Below are positions 46,326 through 56,723 of a stretch of 64,000 nucleotides of DNA, piece after piece. The stretch is taken from NCBI GenBank assembly GCA_030180135.1, contig CM058237.1, positions 105,973,904 to 106,037,903 of the forward strand. The letters are read 5' to 3'. Within the stretch, counting starts at the first letter, position 1; each line of letters opens with the position of its first letter. Source of the DNA: Orychophragmus violaceus. Lineage: Eukaryota; Streptophyta; Magnoliopsida; Brassicales; Brassicaceae. Made by a program: the position numbers and the translations under genes. Under the pieces are notes generated by a model that saw only the letters and a program-made list of their open reading frames with translations, was not told the origin of the DNA and did not search any database.

Positions 46326-46342
46326 GTGGTATCAGAGCACGT

Positions 46343-47533
46343 TTAATTTAGATTAAAGGAACACAATTTATTCTTAATAAAAAAATCAAATCCTTGCAAA
46401 TCCAACAATGAAACTGAAATGATATTTCTGCTTATAGCAGGTACAAAATAACAATTCTCAAGTTCTAAAATCAATCCAGAAGGTAAAGACAACAAATAAG
46501 TGCCAACGGCCAGTGCTGGAACCTTCGCTCCATTGCCAACCCGCAACTCTACTTGCCCTTGCTTCAGCCTTCTACTGTTGCTGAGCGCCTGCATATTAGT
46601 ACAAATATGAGCCCCACATCCAGTATCTAATACCCAAGTGGTATTATCAGAAGTAGTAGTATTTACTTCAATAGCAAAAATACCTGAAGATTTAGTCTCG
46701 AAGGACTTCTTCTTCTTCAGACTTTCCTGGTATTTCTTACAGTCCCTGCGGTAATGCCCTGCCTCTTTGCAAAAGTGGCAGATGTCAGAAGGCCCAGCTT
46801 TGGACACGGGCTTGGGCTTGGCGTTTTCATTGCCAACTCCTTTGCCCTTTCCCTTGTCTGCAGCGGATTTCTTGAAACCCTTGCCCTTCTGCACCATGAG
46901 TACAGACGACTCCTTGGTTTTCTTCAGATTCGGTTCTGCAGTCTTGAGCATACCATGTAGCTCAGGCAACGTCTTTATCAACCCATGCATATTATAGTTC
47001 AAAATGAACTGGTCATATGCAGGAGTAAGAGACTGCAGAACGATATCACAAGCAAGCTCTTGGCTTATAGGACAGTCGAGCCTCGTCAAATGATCGAGAT
47101 AACCCATCATTTTCAGAACATGAGGACTCACTGCTGCATCCTTAGCCATTTTACAGTCCAAGAGATTCTTAACAGTTTGGAATCTCTCTGTACGAGCCTG
47201 CTCCTGAAACAACGCTTTCAGATTTGCCATCAGCTCCATGGGACAAGTCAGGCCTTCCCACTGCATCTGCAGTTCGGGAGCCATTGTCGCCAACATCAGG
47301 CAAATCACGTCATTAGCATCTGAAGAATGCGTATCCCAAGCATTCTTCACAGCTTGTGCGGCATTATTCGCAGGTCTAGGAGAGAGAGCTCTTTCAAGGA
47401 CATAAGCCTTCTTCTCCTGCCTGAGCACAAGTCTCAGGTTCCTGGACCAGTTCAGGAAGTTTGATCCGTTCAGTTTGTCCTTCTCAAGGGCAGACCGGAT
47501 CGAGAAAGTGTTTTGTGTTGTTGTGCTTGACAT
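46343..47533 (-). CDS. Copia B gag with start of protease (truncated Gag-Pol)
   Basis: 396-residue open frame from an intact ATG at 47533, nearly identical to the start of A's gag-pol. It has the N-terminal gag domain, the zinc knuckle CHFCKEAGHYRRDC, a Lys-rich linker and protease motif WVLDTGCGAHIC. It stops where the interior meets the LTR-primer junction at about 46345, after the KNKLCSFNLN segment. Integrase, RT and RNase H are absent. It could at most make Gag with part of the protease. Confidence 0.88.
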   Translation of the reverse strand: MSSTTTQNTFSIRSALEKDKLNGSNFLNWSRNLRLVLRQEKKAYVLERALSPRPANNAAQAVKNAWDTHSSDANDVICLMLATMAPELQMQWEGLTCPMELMANLKALFQEQARTERFQTVKNLLDCKMAKDAAVSPHVLKMMGYLDHLTRLDCPISQELACDIVLQSLTPAYDQFILNYNMHGLIKTLPELHGMLKTAEPNLKKTKESSVLMVQKGKGFKKSAADKGKGKGVGNENAKPKPVSKAGPSDICHFCKEAGHYRRDCKKYQESLKKKKSFETKSSGIFAIEVNTTTSDNTTWVLDTGCGAHICTNMQALSNSRRLKQGQVELRVGNGAKVPALAVGTYLLSLPSGLILELENCYFVPAISRNIISVSLLDLQGFDFFIKNKLCSFNLN

Positions 47534-48904
47534 AGCTGAAAATATGACACAATAAAGATTTAGTTATTAAGTTCATAAAAGAGCAATCTTAACAGCTTAT
47601 AAGAAAACTCGCATTGTATTCAAAATTTCTTTGTTTTAACCTCATAAGAATACAATGATTCCGAGACCCATGTTTAGCTAAATCCAAAGTGGGCCACTGG
47701 CCGTCAACCAGAATTAGCTATACTTGGTAAGCATACACACAGCTAGTTATAACCAATAACTCTCGGTTGTGAATTGGACCCGAGGCCCAAATTCACCAGA
47801 TGTCTCAAGGCCCGGGACTCCCGATGGCCCAGTCAAGGAAACCAATCTCTTACAGCCAAATAATCACTAAAATCTGGGACTCCCAATGAAATTAGTGACT
47901 ATATACTACTTTACTTACGCGAAAACAGACACCTCACACTGTAAGCCATGTCTGTAATCAAATAAGCGTTAAGTAGCTGACAAGATTGGAAAGACATCCA
48001 AGCTTGATATTGTTTTTGAGGATTTTTAAGTTTTATTTCCAAAAATAGAAGATTACTATTTTGGGAAACTTTCTTATTTTAGAAACTTTCTAAATTTAGA
48101 AATATTCTAAAAATAGAAATTTCTAATTTAATATTTTATAAATATTTTCGGGTTGGGTCACAAATTATAGGCCCAATTCTTGGCCCAAAACCATAGAATT
48201 CCAGCTGGCCCAATAATTTGACATAACCGATCCGGTTTATTACTTCTGGTCCAAGACCAAATTAACTATCAAAACCATCGGTTATTTACTAAACCAGACC
48301 AGCTCTAAATTATTTGGTCCAACCAAATCAAACTTAGACCAGCCTTCGGTTTAGGTTAAGATTCAATTTTTGAATTTAAATCCGATTTAACCAGAAATAA
48401 AATTATTTCTGGTAAACCGCGATTTGGGTTAACGCCTTTACCATACATTAATTAATTAATTAATGATTTATATAATATACCAATATATATTATATATTCT
48501 GATAGATATAATATACATAATGTTACGATCATGTGATACATAATATATCATGTGTTAATATATATAATTAATTAACACAACAAAAAAAAAAAATAATAAG
48601 GCGCAAACCCTAACATCAATAATCGTGACTTACACTCATGATCAAATTAATCAACAAGATTACAAGTGATTGCAACACATGCTTTCTCGGCCAATAACAT
48701 TAGCATTAACAATCGGCCAATAATGCCACACACAAGGCACACGCAAGACACGCGACATTAGGGTTTCATTAATTAACTTGAATCGATTTCATTATGAATG
48801 GAGCCGCCAATATTCATTCAATAATTAACAAAACAGAATCATTCGGCCGATTAAAACAAGCGATATATTCATATGATCCAATATAACAAGAAACCATGAA
48901 CCTG
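47534..48904 (-). other. Copia B leader with an AT-rich primer-proximal part
   Basis: 47534-48410 matches the other leaders, with GGGACTCCC at 47814-47822 and 47876-47884. 48440-48600 is a TA-rich stretch (ATTAATTAATTAATT, ATATATATTATATATT) unlike the leaders of A or the gene-dead family. 48600-48904 is also specific to this copy. No gene seen. Confidence 0.7.
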
Positions 48905-48916
48905 GCTCTGATACCA
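48905..48916 (-). other. Copia B primer-binding site
   Basis: GCTCTGATACCA on the plus strand, next to the LTR at 48918; initiator Met-tRNA type on the minus strand. Confidence 0.9.
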
Positions 48917-48917
48917 C

Positions 48918-49578
48918 TGTAGGATTATAGGTGTTTTAAAGGTTCAATTTCCAAATTACAACCTAACACAAATCCATAAACAGATCTAGGTTCTCGTCAA
49001 ATGAATCATAAACCAAACCTGATCACTACCTTTCAGATTGCAGCGGATGATGGATGGTAATGATGAGATCAGCTAGAACAGATGGCAACACCTATTCCTC
49101 CTCGAGTATCCACACTCTTACAAGCACGGGACGGCTGCTAGACCAAAGAGCTGGAAGAATCAGAGAGAGAGATGAAGAGAGAGAGAGAGATGACGCCAAA
49201 CAATAGAAAAAATCGCTGGAGCGCTTCTTTCCTTTAGGGCTTTCTAGCTCTCTTATATCTCATTAATGGGCCCAAGTCATTAGACTAATGGTTCATTAAT
49301 CTTTTGGGCCCAAAATACAAATCAGACAAAAGCCTGTATTTGTCTGGCCCAAAACTCTGATTCAATACAATAAATGCCATTGCATCTTACCGTATTAATT
49401 CCATTTAACTTTCCCGTTAGCTATGGTGTGTGACCCTTTGGGATCATACAATACTGGTAATAAGTCCTAAACTTATAAGTCAAGAGCGGACTCTAGAAAG
49501 CCATCATGATCACCCAGTATTTATGACTTATGTCTGATCTCGACACTTATAATACTTTCTAGAGATAGTACGGTAGAT
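48918..49578 (-). repeat. Copia LTR (-), 661 bp, lacking 18 bp of its outer U3 end
   Basis: Nearly the same as the next LTR (for example GCGGATGATGG here, GAGGATGATGG there), but ends at ...CGGTAGAT and runs directly into the TGTAGGATT start of the next LTR. Confidence 0.9.
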
Positions 49579-50257
49579 TGTAGGATTATAGGTGTTTTAA
49601 AGGTTCAATTTCCAAATTACAACCTAACACAAATCCATAAACAGATCTAGGTTCTCGTCAAATGAATCATAAACCAAACCTGATCACTACCTTTCAGATT
49701 GCAGAGGATGATGGATGGTAATGATGAGATCAGCTAGAACAGATGGCAACACCTATTCCTCCTCGAGTATCCACACTCTTACAAGCACGGGACGGCTGCT
49801 AGACCAAAGAGCTGGAAGAATCAGAGAGAGAGATGAAGAGAGAGAGAGAGATGACGCCAAACAATAGAAAAAATCGCTGGAGCGCTTCTTTCCTTTAGGG
49901 CTTTCTAGCTCTCTTATATCTCATTAATGGGCCCAAGTCATTAGACTAATGGTTCATTAATCTTTTGGGCCCAAAATACAAATCAGACAAAAGCCTGTAT
50001 TTGTCTGGCCCAAAACTCTGATTCAATACAATAAATGCCATTGCATCTTACCGTATTAATTCCATTTAACTTTCCCGTTAGCTATGGTGTGTGACCCTTT
50101 GGGATCATACAATACTGGTAATAAGTCCTAAACTTATAAGTCAAGAGCGGACTCTAGCAAGCCATCATGATCACCCAGTATTTATGACTTATGTCTGATC
50201 TCGACACTTATAATACTTTCTAGAGATAGTACGGTAGATTTCAGGACATTCCCAACA
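49579..50257 (-). repeat. Copia LTR (-), 679 bp, in direct tandem
   Basis: Full length, TGTAGGATT...TTCCCAACA on the plus strand. It is followed by a polypurine tract and 3' noncoding region in minus orientation, so it is the 3' LTR of the piece 50258-52889. Confidence 0.9.
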
Positions 50258-52889
50258 ATCTCCCACTTGTACTGGAATCCTACAAAGGACATTCCCAACA
50301 ATCTTCCGATTGTACTGGAATCCTACATTCCCTAATCCTTTTGTCTTAATATCTCGATCTCGCATAAGGCAAGATGCGTGTCATCCTTATATAGCCAGAC
50401 CATGTTTATCGGACCAGATTTGATACTGACAATGCAAACGACTTGGGCAAGTCCGTTTGGGAATGGCCATTCTCTTACCAGCTATCAAATCTCCGATTGG
50501 CCTAGAGATATTACCTCCGTTAAACGGCAGGGACAAATCCCGTCTTGTTCCATCACTATAAACTACACAATTCATAATACACCCAATCAAGGTCCGTATA
50601 GCTCCCAGTTACGAAACAGCGTTAGACAATGATCAAAGCGCATTACTCCATGTGCAGCCACATGCATGCGAACTCAGGTCTAAGGACTATACTCTATAGT
50701 CGTATATGAGAACTTCTTATGACACAGATATTAATATCTTGCAGAGTTCTCATCAGCGGGCCATGTCCGGTCATATGCTCCCCTACATATACCTATGTGT
50801 CGACTTTGATGCCGCGCATCTATGACCCCTCGTAACCTGGTCATAAGTCTCAACACAATCTAGTCTCAACAGGTTGTTGTTGTTCCAATTTCAACAACCT
50901 TCGACTATGGACACTATAATTTATGTCACTTCGTTAAATATAGGGTTTCAGGATCAAGTCTACTCATTTACTTCGATGGCCCATATATAATGACATGAAT
51001 TATTTTGGAACGATTATTTTATATCACAGTTAAAAATAATCCAGAAATAAAAATTTCATTAACATTAAAAAAAATGTTTACAAGAACCAATATATATAAC
51101 TAAAACAAAAGCCCTCACAACTCCCAATCAAAAAGAGATTACATTTGAATATCTCTAATTCCTACAGCAGCAGTATGCAACTCGTGCTTAGGTCTCGGGA
51201 GTGGCTTTGTCAACGGGTCAGCCACGTTCTCATCAGTGGGAACTCTGCTGACCATCACTTCGCCTCTATTCACTATATCACGAATCAGGTGATACCTTCT
51301 CATAATGTGTTTGGATTTCTGATAATGTCTCGGTTCCTTGGCTTGAGCAATTGCACCATTGTTGTCACAATACAGTGCCAAAGGCTCAGTGGCATTAGGG
51401 AATACTCCGAGTTCAATCAAGAAGTTCCTAATCCAAACTCCTTCCTTCGCAGCTTCTGAAGCAGCGATGTATTCAGCTTCAGTTGTGGAATCTGCCACGG
51501 TGCACTGCTTGGAACTCTTCCAACTTACTGCACCGCCATTCAGACAGAAGATGTAGCCAGACTGTGACCGGAAATCATCCTTATCTGTCTGAAAACTTGC
51601 ATCCGTGAATCCACTGATTTCAAGCACTTCACTTCCTCCGTAAACCAAGAACTTATCCTTAGTATTTCTCAAATACTTCAGGATATTCTTTACGGCAATC
51701 CAGTGAATCTCACCTGGATTAGACTGGTACCTACTCGTCATGCTTAGTGCATAAGCAACATCAGGACGAGTACAGATCATGGCATACATGATAGATCCTA
51801 TAGCCGAAGCATAAGGAATCCTACTCATGCACTTAAGCTCATCAGGTGTCTCAGGACACTGATCCTTGCTTAGTGAAGCACCATGTATCATTGGCGTGAA
51901 CCCCTTCTTGGATTTATCCATTCCGAATCGATGCAGGACTTTATCTATATAAGCATCTTGACAAAGTCCAATCAGCTTTTTAGATCTGTCTCTAAAGATT
52001 CGGATTCCAAGAACATACGCGGCTTCACCCATGTCCTTCATGGAAAAACAACTTCCCAGCCAGTCTTTAACAGACTTCAGCATTGGAATATCATTTCCAA
52101 GAAGCAATATGTCATCGACATATAGGATAAGAAACGCCACTTTGCTCCCACTAGTTTTCTTATACACACATTGTTCCTCTTGGTTTCTGATGAAGTCAAA
52201 GTTCTTTATTGCTTCATCAAAACGAAGATTCCAACTCCTCGATGCTTGCTTCAATCCATAAATGGATTTGTGAAGCTTGCATACTTTCCCAGCATTCTTA
52301 GGATCAATGTAACCGTCAGGTTGTGTCATATACACATCCTCCTCCAAGATTCCATTCAGGAAGGCGGTTTTCACATCCATCTGCCAAATATCATAATCAT
52401 AATAAGCGGCAGTTGCTAGGAGAATCCGAATTGATTTCATCATTGCCACTGGTGAATAGGTTTCATCATAGTCTATACCATGAATTTGCTTGAAACCTTT
52501 TGCCACCAACCTGGCTTTGTAAATCTGGACATTTCCATCCACGTCTATCTTCTTCTTGAAGATCCATTTACACTCGATGGCTTTTGCACCAGCAAGTAAA
52601 TCAACCAGTGAAAACACTCGGTTAGCAGACATGGAGTCCATCTCGGATTCTGTGGCTTCACGCCACTTTAAGGAGTCAGGGCCCATCATGGCTTCTGCAA
52701 AGTTCGAGGGTTCATCACCGTCAATGATCAAAAGATCATGGCAATTAGTCACAAGGAATCCCTGATATCTATCAGGTTCCTGACGGATCCTTCCGGATCT
52801 TCGAACTTCAGGTACTGCAGGTTCAGGTTCTATTACAACTTCATGTAATTCATCCTGCTGTTCTTCCTCATTAGGTCGAACAGGAACCT
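50258..52889 (-). mobile_element. Copia B' 3' half (RT, RNase H, 3' noncoding)
   Basis: The interior begins at the LTR with the polypurine tract and 3' noncoding region (50258-51138), then pol. It is cut at about 52885-52889, just before where the integrase end would be, and joins a plus-strand copia piece. Confidence 0.88.
51139..52889 (-). CDS. Copia B' reverse transcriptase and RNase H (5'-truncated)
   Basis: Open on the minus strand from the junction to the natural stop at 51139; 537 residues are counted from the first GTG/ATG-type codon at 52752. RT has ECKWIFKKKIDVDGNVQIYK, QMDVKTAFLNG, GLKQASRSWN and the catalytic LILYVDDILLLG. RNase H has GFTDASFQTDKDD, TEAEYIAASEAAK and LYCDNNGAI. 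Unlike copia A, the YVDD region is present. Gag, protease and integrase are missing, so it would need another start to be made. Confidence 0.88.
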
Positions 52890-53570
52890 AGAAGGGTTTT
52901 ATGCCAATGTCACATGGCAATTCATTAAGCAAGATACAGTGTCCTGCGATATCTGCTGAGCTTGAATGCATGGATAGGATTCCATATGCGACGGCAATTG
53001 GATCTATCATGTATGCCATGACACGTACTTGTCTTGATGTTGCTTTAATGCTAAGCAAGACAAGTAAAGACCAGTCAAATCCAGCAAAGAATCACTGGAT
53101 TGCCGTAAAGAATATTCTGAAGTATTTGAGGAATACTTAGGATAAGTTCTTGATTTACGGAGAAAGTGAGGTGCTACAAGTCGATAGAGTCTGAAAGGCA
53201 AGTTTCCAATAGACAAAGATAATTCCTGGTCACAGTCCGGCTATATCTTGTGTCTAACTGGCGGTGCAAGGCACTGTTGCTGACTCCATGACTTAAGCTG
53301 AATATTTCGCAGCTTGAGAAGCGGCGAAAGAGGATGTTTGGATAGAAGAGTTCATCACTGAACTTGATGTGATTCACAGCATAGATGAGGCTAGCTGCAC
53401 ATCAGAGGTCCAAACACCTTGAGGGTAGGTATAACCTATTCCGTGAGATAAATGACAGAGGTGTTAAGTAGATAAGCAAGTTTCATCGAATGAAAACGTT
53501 GCTAATCTATTAACGAAGCCACTCCTTATGCCTAAGCACGAGTCGCGGACTGTAGCTGTAGGATGAGTGA
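52890..53570 (+). pseudogene. Decayed copia RT/RNase H end (gene-dead family)
   Basis: Plus-strand piece beginning GAAGGGTTTTATGCCAATGT, matching the reverse complement of 27360-28020. A readable part (52901-53140) gives SAELECMDRIPYATAIGSIM and NHWIAVKNILKYLRNT, the RT C-terminal region. RNase H remnants (AEYFAA-like, NENVANLLTKPL) follow with many stops. Confidence 0.82.
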
Positions 53571-54465
53571 AATTAAGTTGTAGTCTTAATTTCAGTGGGA
53601 GTTTGTAAAGGGCTTTACTTAGTTGTTTTGAAAGGTTCATGTAAACATAATATTTTATGTTTATGAAATCTAATGATTTCTGGATTATTTTAACTGTGAT
53701 ATAAATAATCGTTCCAAAATGATTCATGTCACTATATATGGGCCATCGAAGTACATGAGTAGACTTGATCCTGAAACCCCATATTTAACGAAGTGACATA
53801 AATCATAGTGTCCATAGTCGAAGGTTGTTGAAATTGGAACAACAACAACCTGTTGAGGCTAGATTGTGTTGAGACTTATGACCAAGTTTCGAGGGGTCAT
53901 AGATGCGCGGCATCAAAGTCGACACATAGGTATATGTAGGGGAGCATATGACCGGACATGGCCCGCAAGATGAGAAATCTGCAAGATATTAATATCTGTG
54001 TCATAAGAAGTTCTCATATACGACTATAGAGTATAGTCCTTAGACCTGAGTTCGCATGCATGTGGCTGCACATGGAGTAATGCGCTTTGATCATTGTCTA
54101 ACGCTGTTTCGTAACTGGGAGCTATACGGACCTTGGTTGGGTGTATTATGAATTGTGTAGTTCATAGTGATGGAACAAGATGGGATTTGTCCGTGCCGTT
54201 TAACGGAGGTAATATCTCTAGGCCAATCGGAGATTTGATAGCTGGTAAGAGAATGGCCATTCCAAAACGGACTTGCCCAAGTCGTTTGAATTGTCAGTAT
54301 CAAATCTGGTCCGATAAACATGGTCTGGCTATATAAGGATGACACGCATCTTGCCTTATGCCAGATCGAGATATTGAGACAAAAGGATTAGGGAATGTAG
54401 GATTCCAGTACAATCAGGAGATTGTTGGGAATGTCCTGTGTAGGATTCCAGTACAAGTGGGAGAT
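53571..54465 (+). other. Copia 3' noncoding region (+)
   Basis: Same region as 44777-45652, ending in the duplicated 43-bp unit and polypurine tract. With 55846-56723 it forms the outer arms of a large inverted repeat. Confidence 0.8.
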
Positions 54466-55141
54466 TGTTGGGAATGTCCTGAAATCTACCGTACTATCTC
54501 TAGAAAGTATGATAAGTGTCGAGATCAGACATAAGTCATAAATACTGGGTGATCATGATGGCTTGCTAGAGTCCGCTCATGATCTATAAGTTTAGGACTT
54601 ATTACCAGTATTGTATGATCCCGAAGGGTCACACACCATAGCTAACGGGAAAGTTAAATGGAATTAATACGGTAAGATGCAATGGCATTTACTGTATTAG
54701 ATCAGAGAATTGGGCCAGACAAAATACAGGCTTTTGTCTGATTTGTGTCTTGGGCCCAAAAGATTAATGAGCCATTAGTCAAATGACTTGGGCCCATTAA
54801 TGAGAGAGATAAAAAAATCGAAAAACCCTAAGGAAGAGCAGAGCTTCTGCGATTTTTCTCCCACAGCCGCGAGTCTCTCTCTCTCTCTAACTCTCTTTCT
54901 GATCTGATCCATCTCTTTGGTCTAGCAGCCATCCCTTGCTTGTAAGAGTGTGGATACTTGAGGAGGAGCCGATTCTCATCAGCTCTAAACTGATCTTGTC
55001 ATTACCATCTCTAATCCGCTGCAAAAGGTAATGTCACAGGTTTGTGTTTATGATTCGTTTTGCAAGAACCTAGATCTGTTTAAGGATTTGTGTTAGGTTG
55101 TAATTGAGAATTAAACCATGGAAAACACCCATAATCCTTCA
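54466..55141 (+). repeat. Copia LTR (+), 676 bp, head-to-head with the next LTR
   Basis: TGTTGGGAATG...AATCCTTCA, followed at once by GTGGTATCA, the start of a primer site. Confidence 0.9.
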
Positions 55142-55166
55142 GTGGTATCATTAGCTCTGATACCAC
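55142..55166. other. 25-bp spacer made of two facing primer-binding sites
   Basis: GTGGTATCA, then TTA, then GCTCTGATACCAC: a shortened plus-strand primer site meets a minus-strand one. The two LTRs converge here. Confidence 0.9.
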
Positions 55167-55845
55167 TGAAGGATTATTGGTGTTTTCCATGGTTTAATTC
55201 TCAATTACAACCTAACACAAATCCATAAACAGATCTAGGTTCTCGTCAAATGAATCATAAACCAAACCTGATCACTACCTTTCAGATTGCAGCGGATGAT
55301 GGATGGCAGTGATGAGATCAGCTAGAACAGATGGCTACACCTATTCCTCCTCGAGTATCCACACTCTTACAAGCACGGGACGGCTGCTAGACCAAAGAGC
55401 TGGAAGAATCAGAGAGAGAGATGAAGAGAGAGAGAGAGATGACGCCAAACAATAGAAAAAAATCGCTGGAGCACTTGTTTCCTTTAGGGCTTTCTGATTC
55501 TCTTATATCTCATTAATGGACCCAAGTCATTAGACTAATGGCTCATTAATCTTTTGGGCCCAAAACACAGATAAGAAAAAACCTGTATTTGTCTGGCCCA
55601 AAACTCTGATCCAATACAGTAAATGCAATTGCATCTTACCGTATTAATTCCATTTAACTTTCCCGTTAGCTATGGTGTGTGACCCTTTGGGATCATACAA
55701 TACTGGTAATAAGTCTTAAACTTATAGATCATGAGCGGACTCTAGCAAGCCATCATGATCACCCAGTATTTATGACTTATGTCTGATCTCGACACTTATC
55801 ATACTTTCTAGAGATAGTACGGTAGATTTCAGGACATTCCCAACA
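55167..55845 (-). repeat. Copia LTR (-), 679 bp
   Basis: TGAAGGATT...TTCCCAACA on the plus strand, inverted relative to 54466-55141. By its right neighbour (polypurine tract, 3' noncoding) it is the 3' LTR of copia C; by its left neighbour (primer site) it also looks like a 5' LTR. Confidence 0.9.
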
Positions 55846-56723
55846 ATCTCCCACTTGTACTGGAATCCTACAAAGGACATTCCCAACAATCTTCCGATTG
55901 TATTGGAATACTACATTCCCTAATCCTTTTGTCTTAATATCTCGATCTGGCATAAGGCAAGATGCGTGTCATCCTTATATAGCCAGACCATGTTTATCGG
56001 ACCAGATTTGATGCTGACAATGCAAACGACTTGGGCAAGTCCGTTTGGGAATGGCCATTCTCTTACCAGCTATCAAATCTCCGATTGGCCTAGAGATATT
56101 ACCTCCGTTAAACGGCAGGGACAAATCCCGTCTTGTTCCATCACTATGAACTACACAATTCATAATGCACCCAACCAAGGTCCGTATAGCTCCCAGTTAC
56201 GAAACAGCGTTAGACAATGATCAAAGCGCATTACTCCATGTGCAGCCACATGCATGCGAACTCAGGTCTAAGGACTATACTCTATAGTCGTATATGAGAA
56301 CTTCTTATGACACAGATATTAATATCTTGCAGAGTTCTCATTGGCGGGCCATGTCCGGTCATATGCTCCCCTACATATACCTATGTGTCGACTTTGATGC
56401 CGCGCATCTATGACCCCTCGAAACTTGGTCATAAGTCTCAACACAATCTAGTCTCAACAGGTTGTTGTTGTTCCAATTTCAACAACCTTCGACTATGGAC
56501 ACCATAATTTATGTCACTTCGTTAAATATGGGGTTTCAGGATCAAGTCTACTCATGTACTTCGATGGCCCATATATAATGACATGAATTATTTTGGAACG
56601 ATTATTTTATATCACAGTTAAAAATAATCCAGAAATAAAATTTCATTAACATTTAAAAATGTTTACATGAACCAATCAAAATAACTAAAACAAAAGCCCT
56701 CACAACTCCCACTCAAAAAGAGA
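55846..56723 (-). other. Copia C 3' noncoding region
   Basis: Polypurine tract, duplicated 43-bp unit and the conserved 0.88-kb region, in minus orientation. No gene. Confidence 0.8.

Larger units (their letters stand above)
46326..48917 (-). mobile_element. Copia B: inverted 5' half (gag and leader)
   Basis: After a plus-strand primer site (46326-46338) the sequence switches at about 46345 to the minus strand of a copia interior. It runs from early pol back through gag, leader and a second primer site (48905-48916, inverted). LTRs of opposite orientation therefore flank the 5' half of one element, with no pol beyond the protease region. Confidence 0.85.

Noticed and set aside
50378..50632. 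84-residue frame recurring at 45278, 50378, 54091 and 55966
   Set aside because: Lies in the copia 3' noncoding region on either strand relative to pol; no start context, domain or codon-level conservation that I can show.
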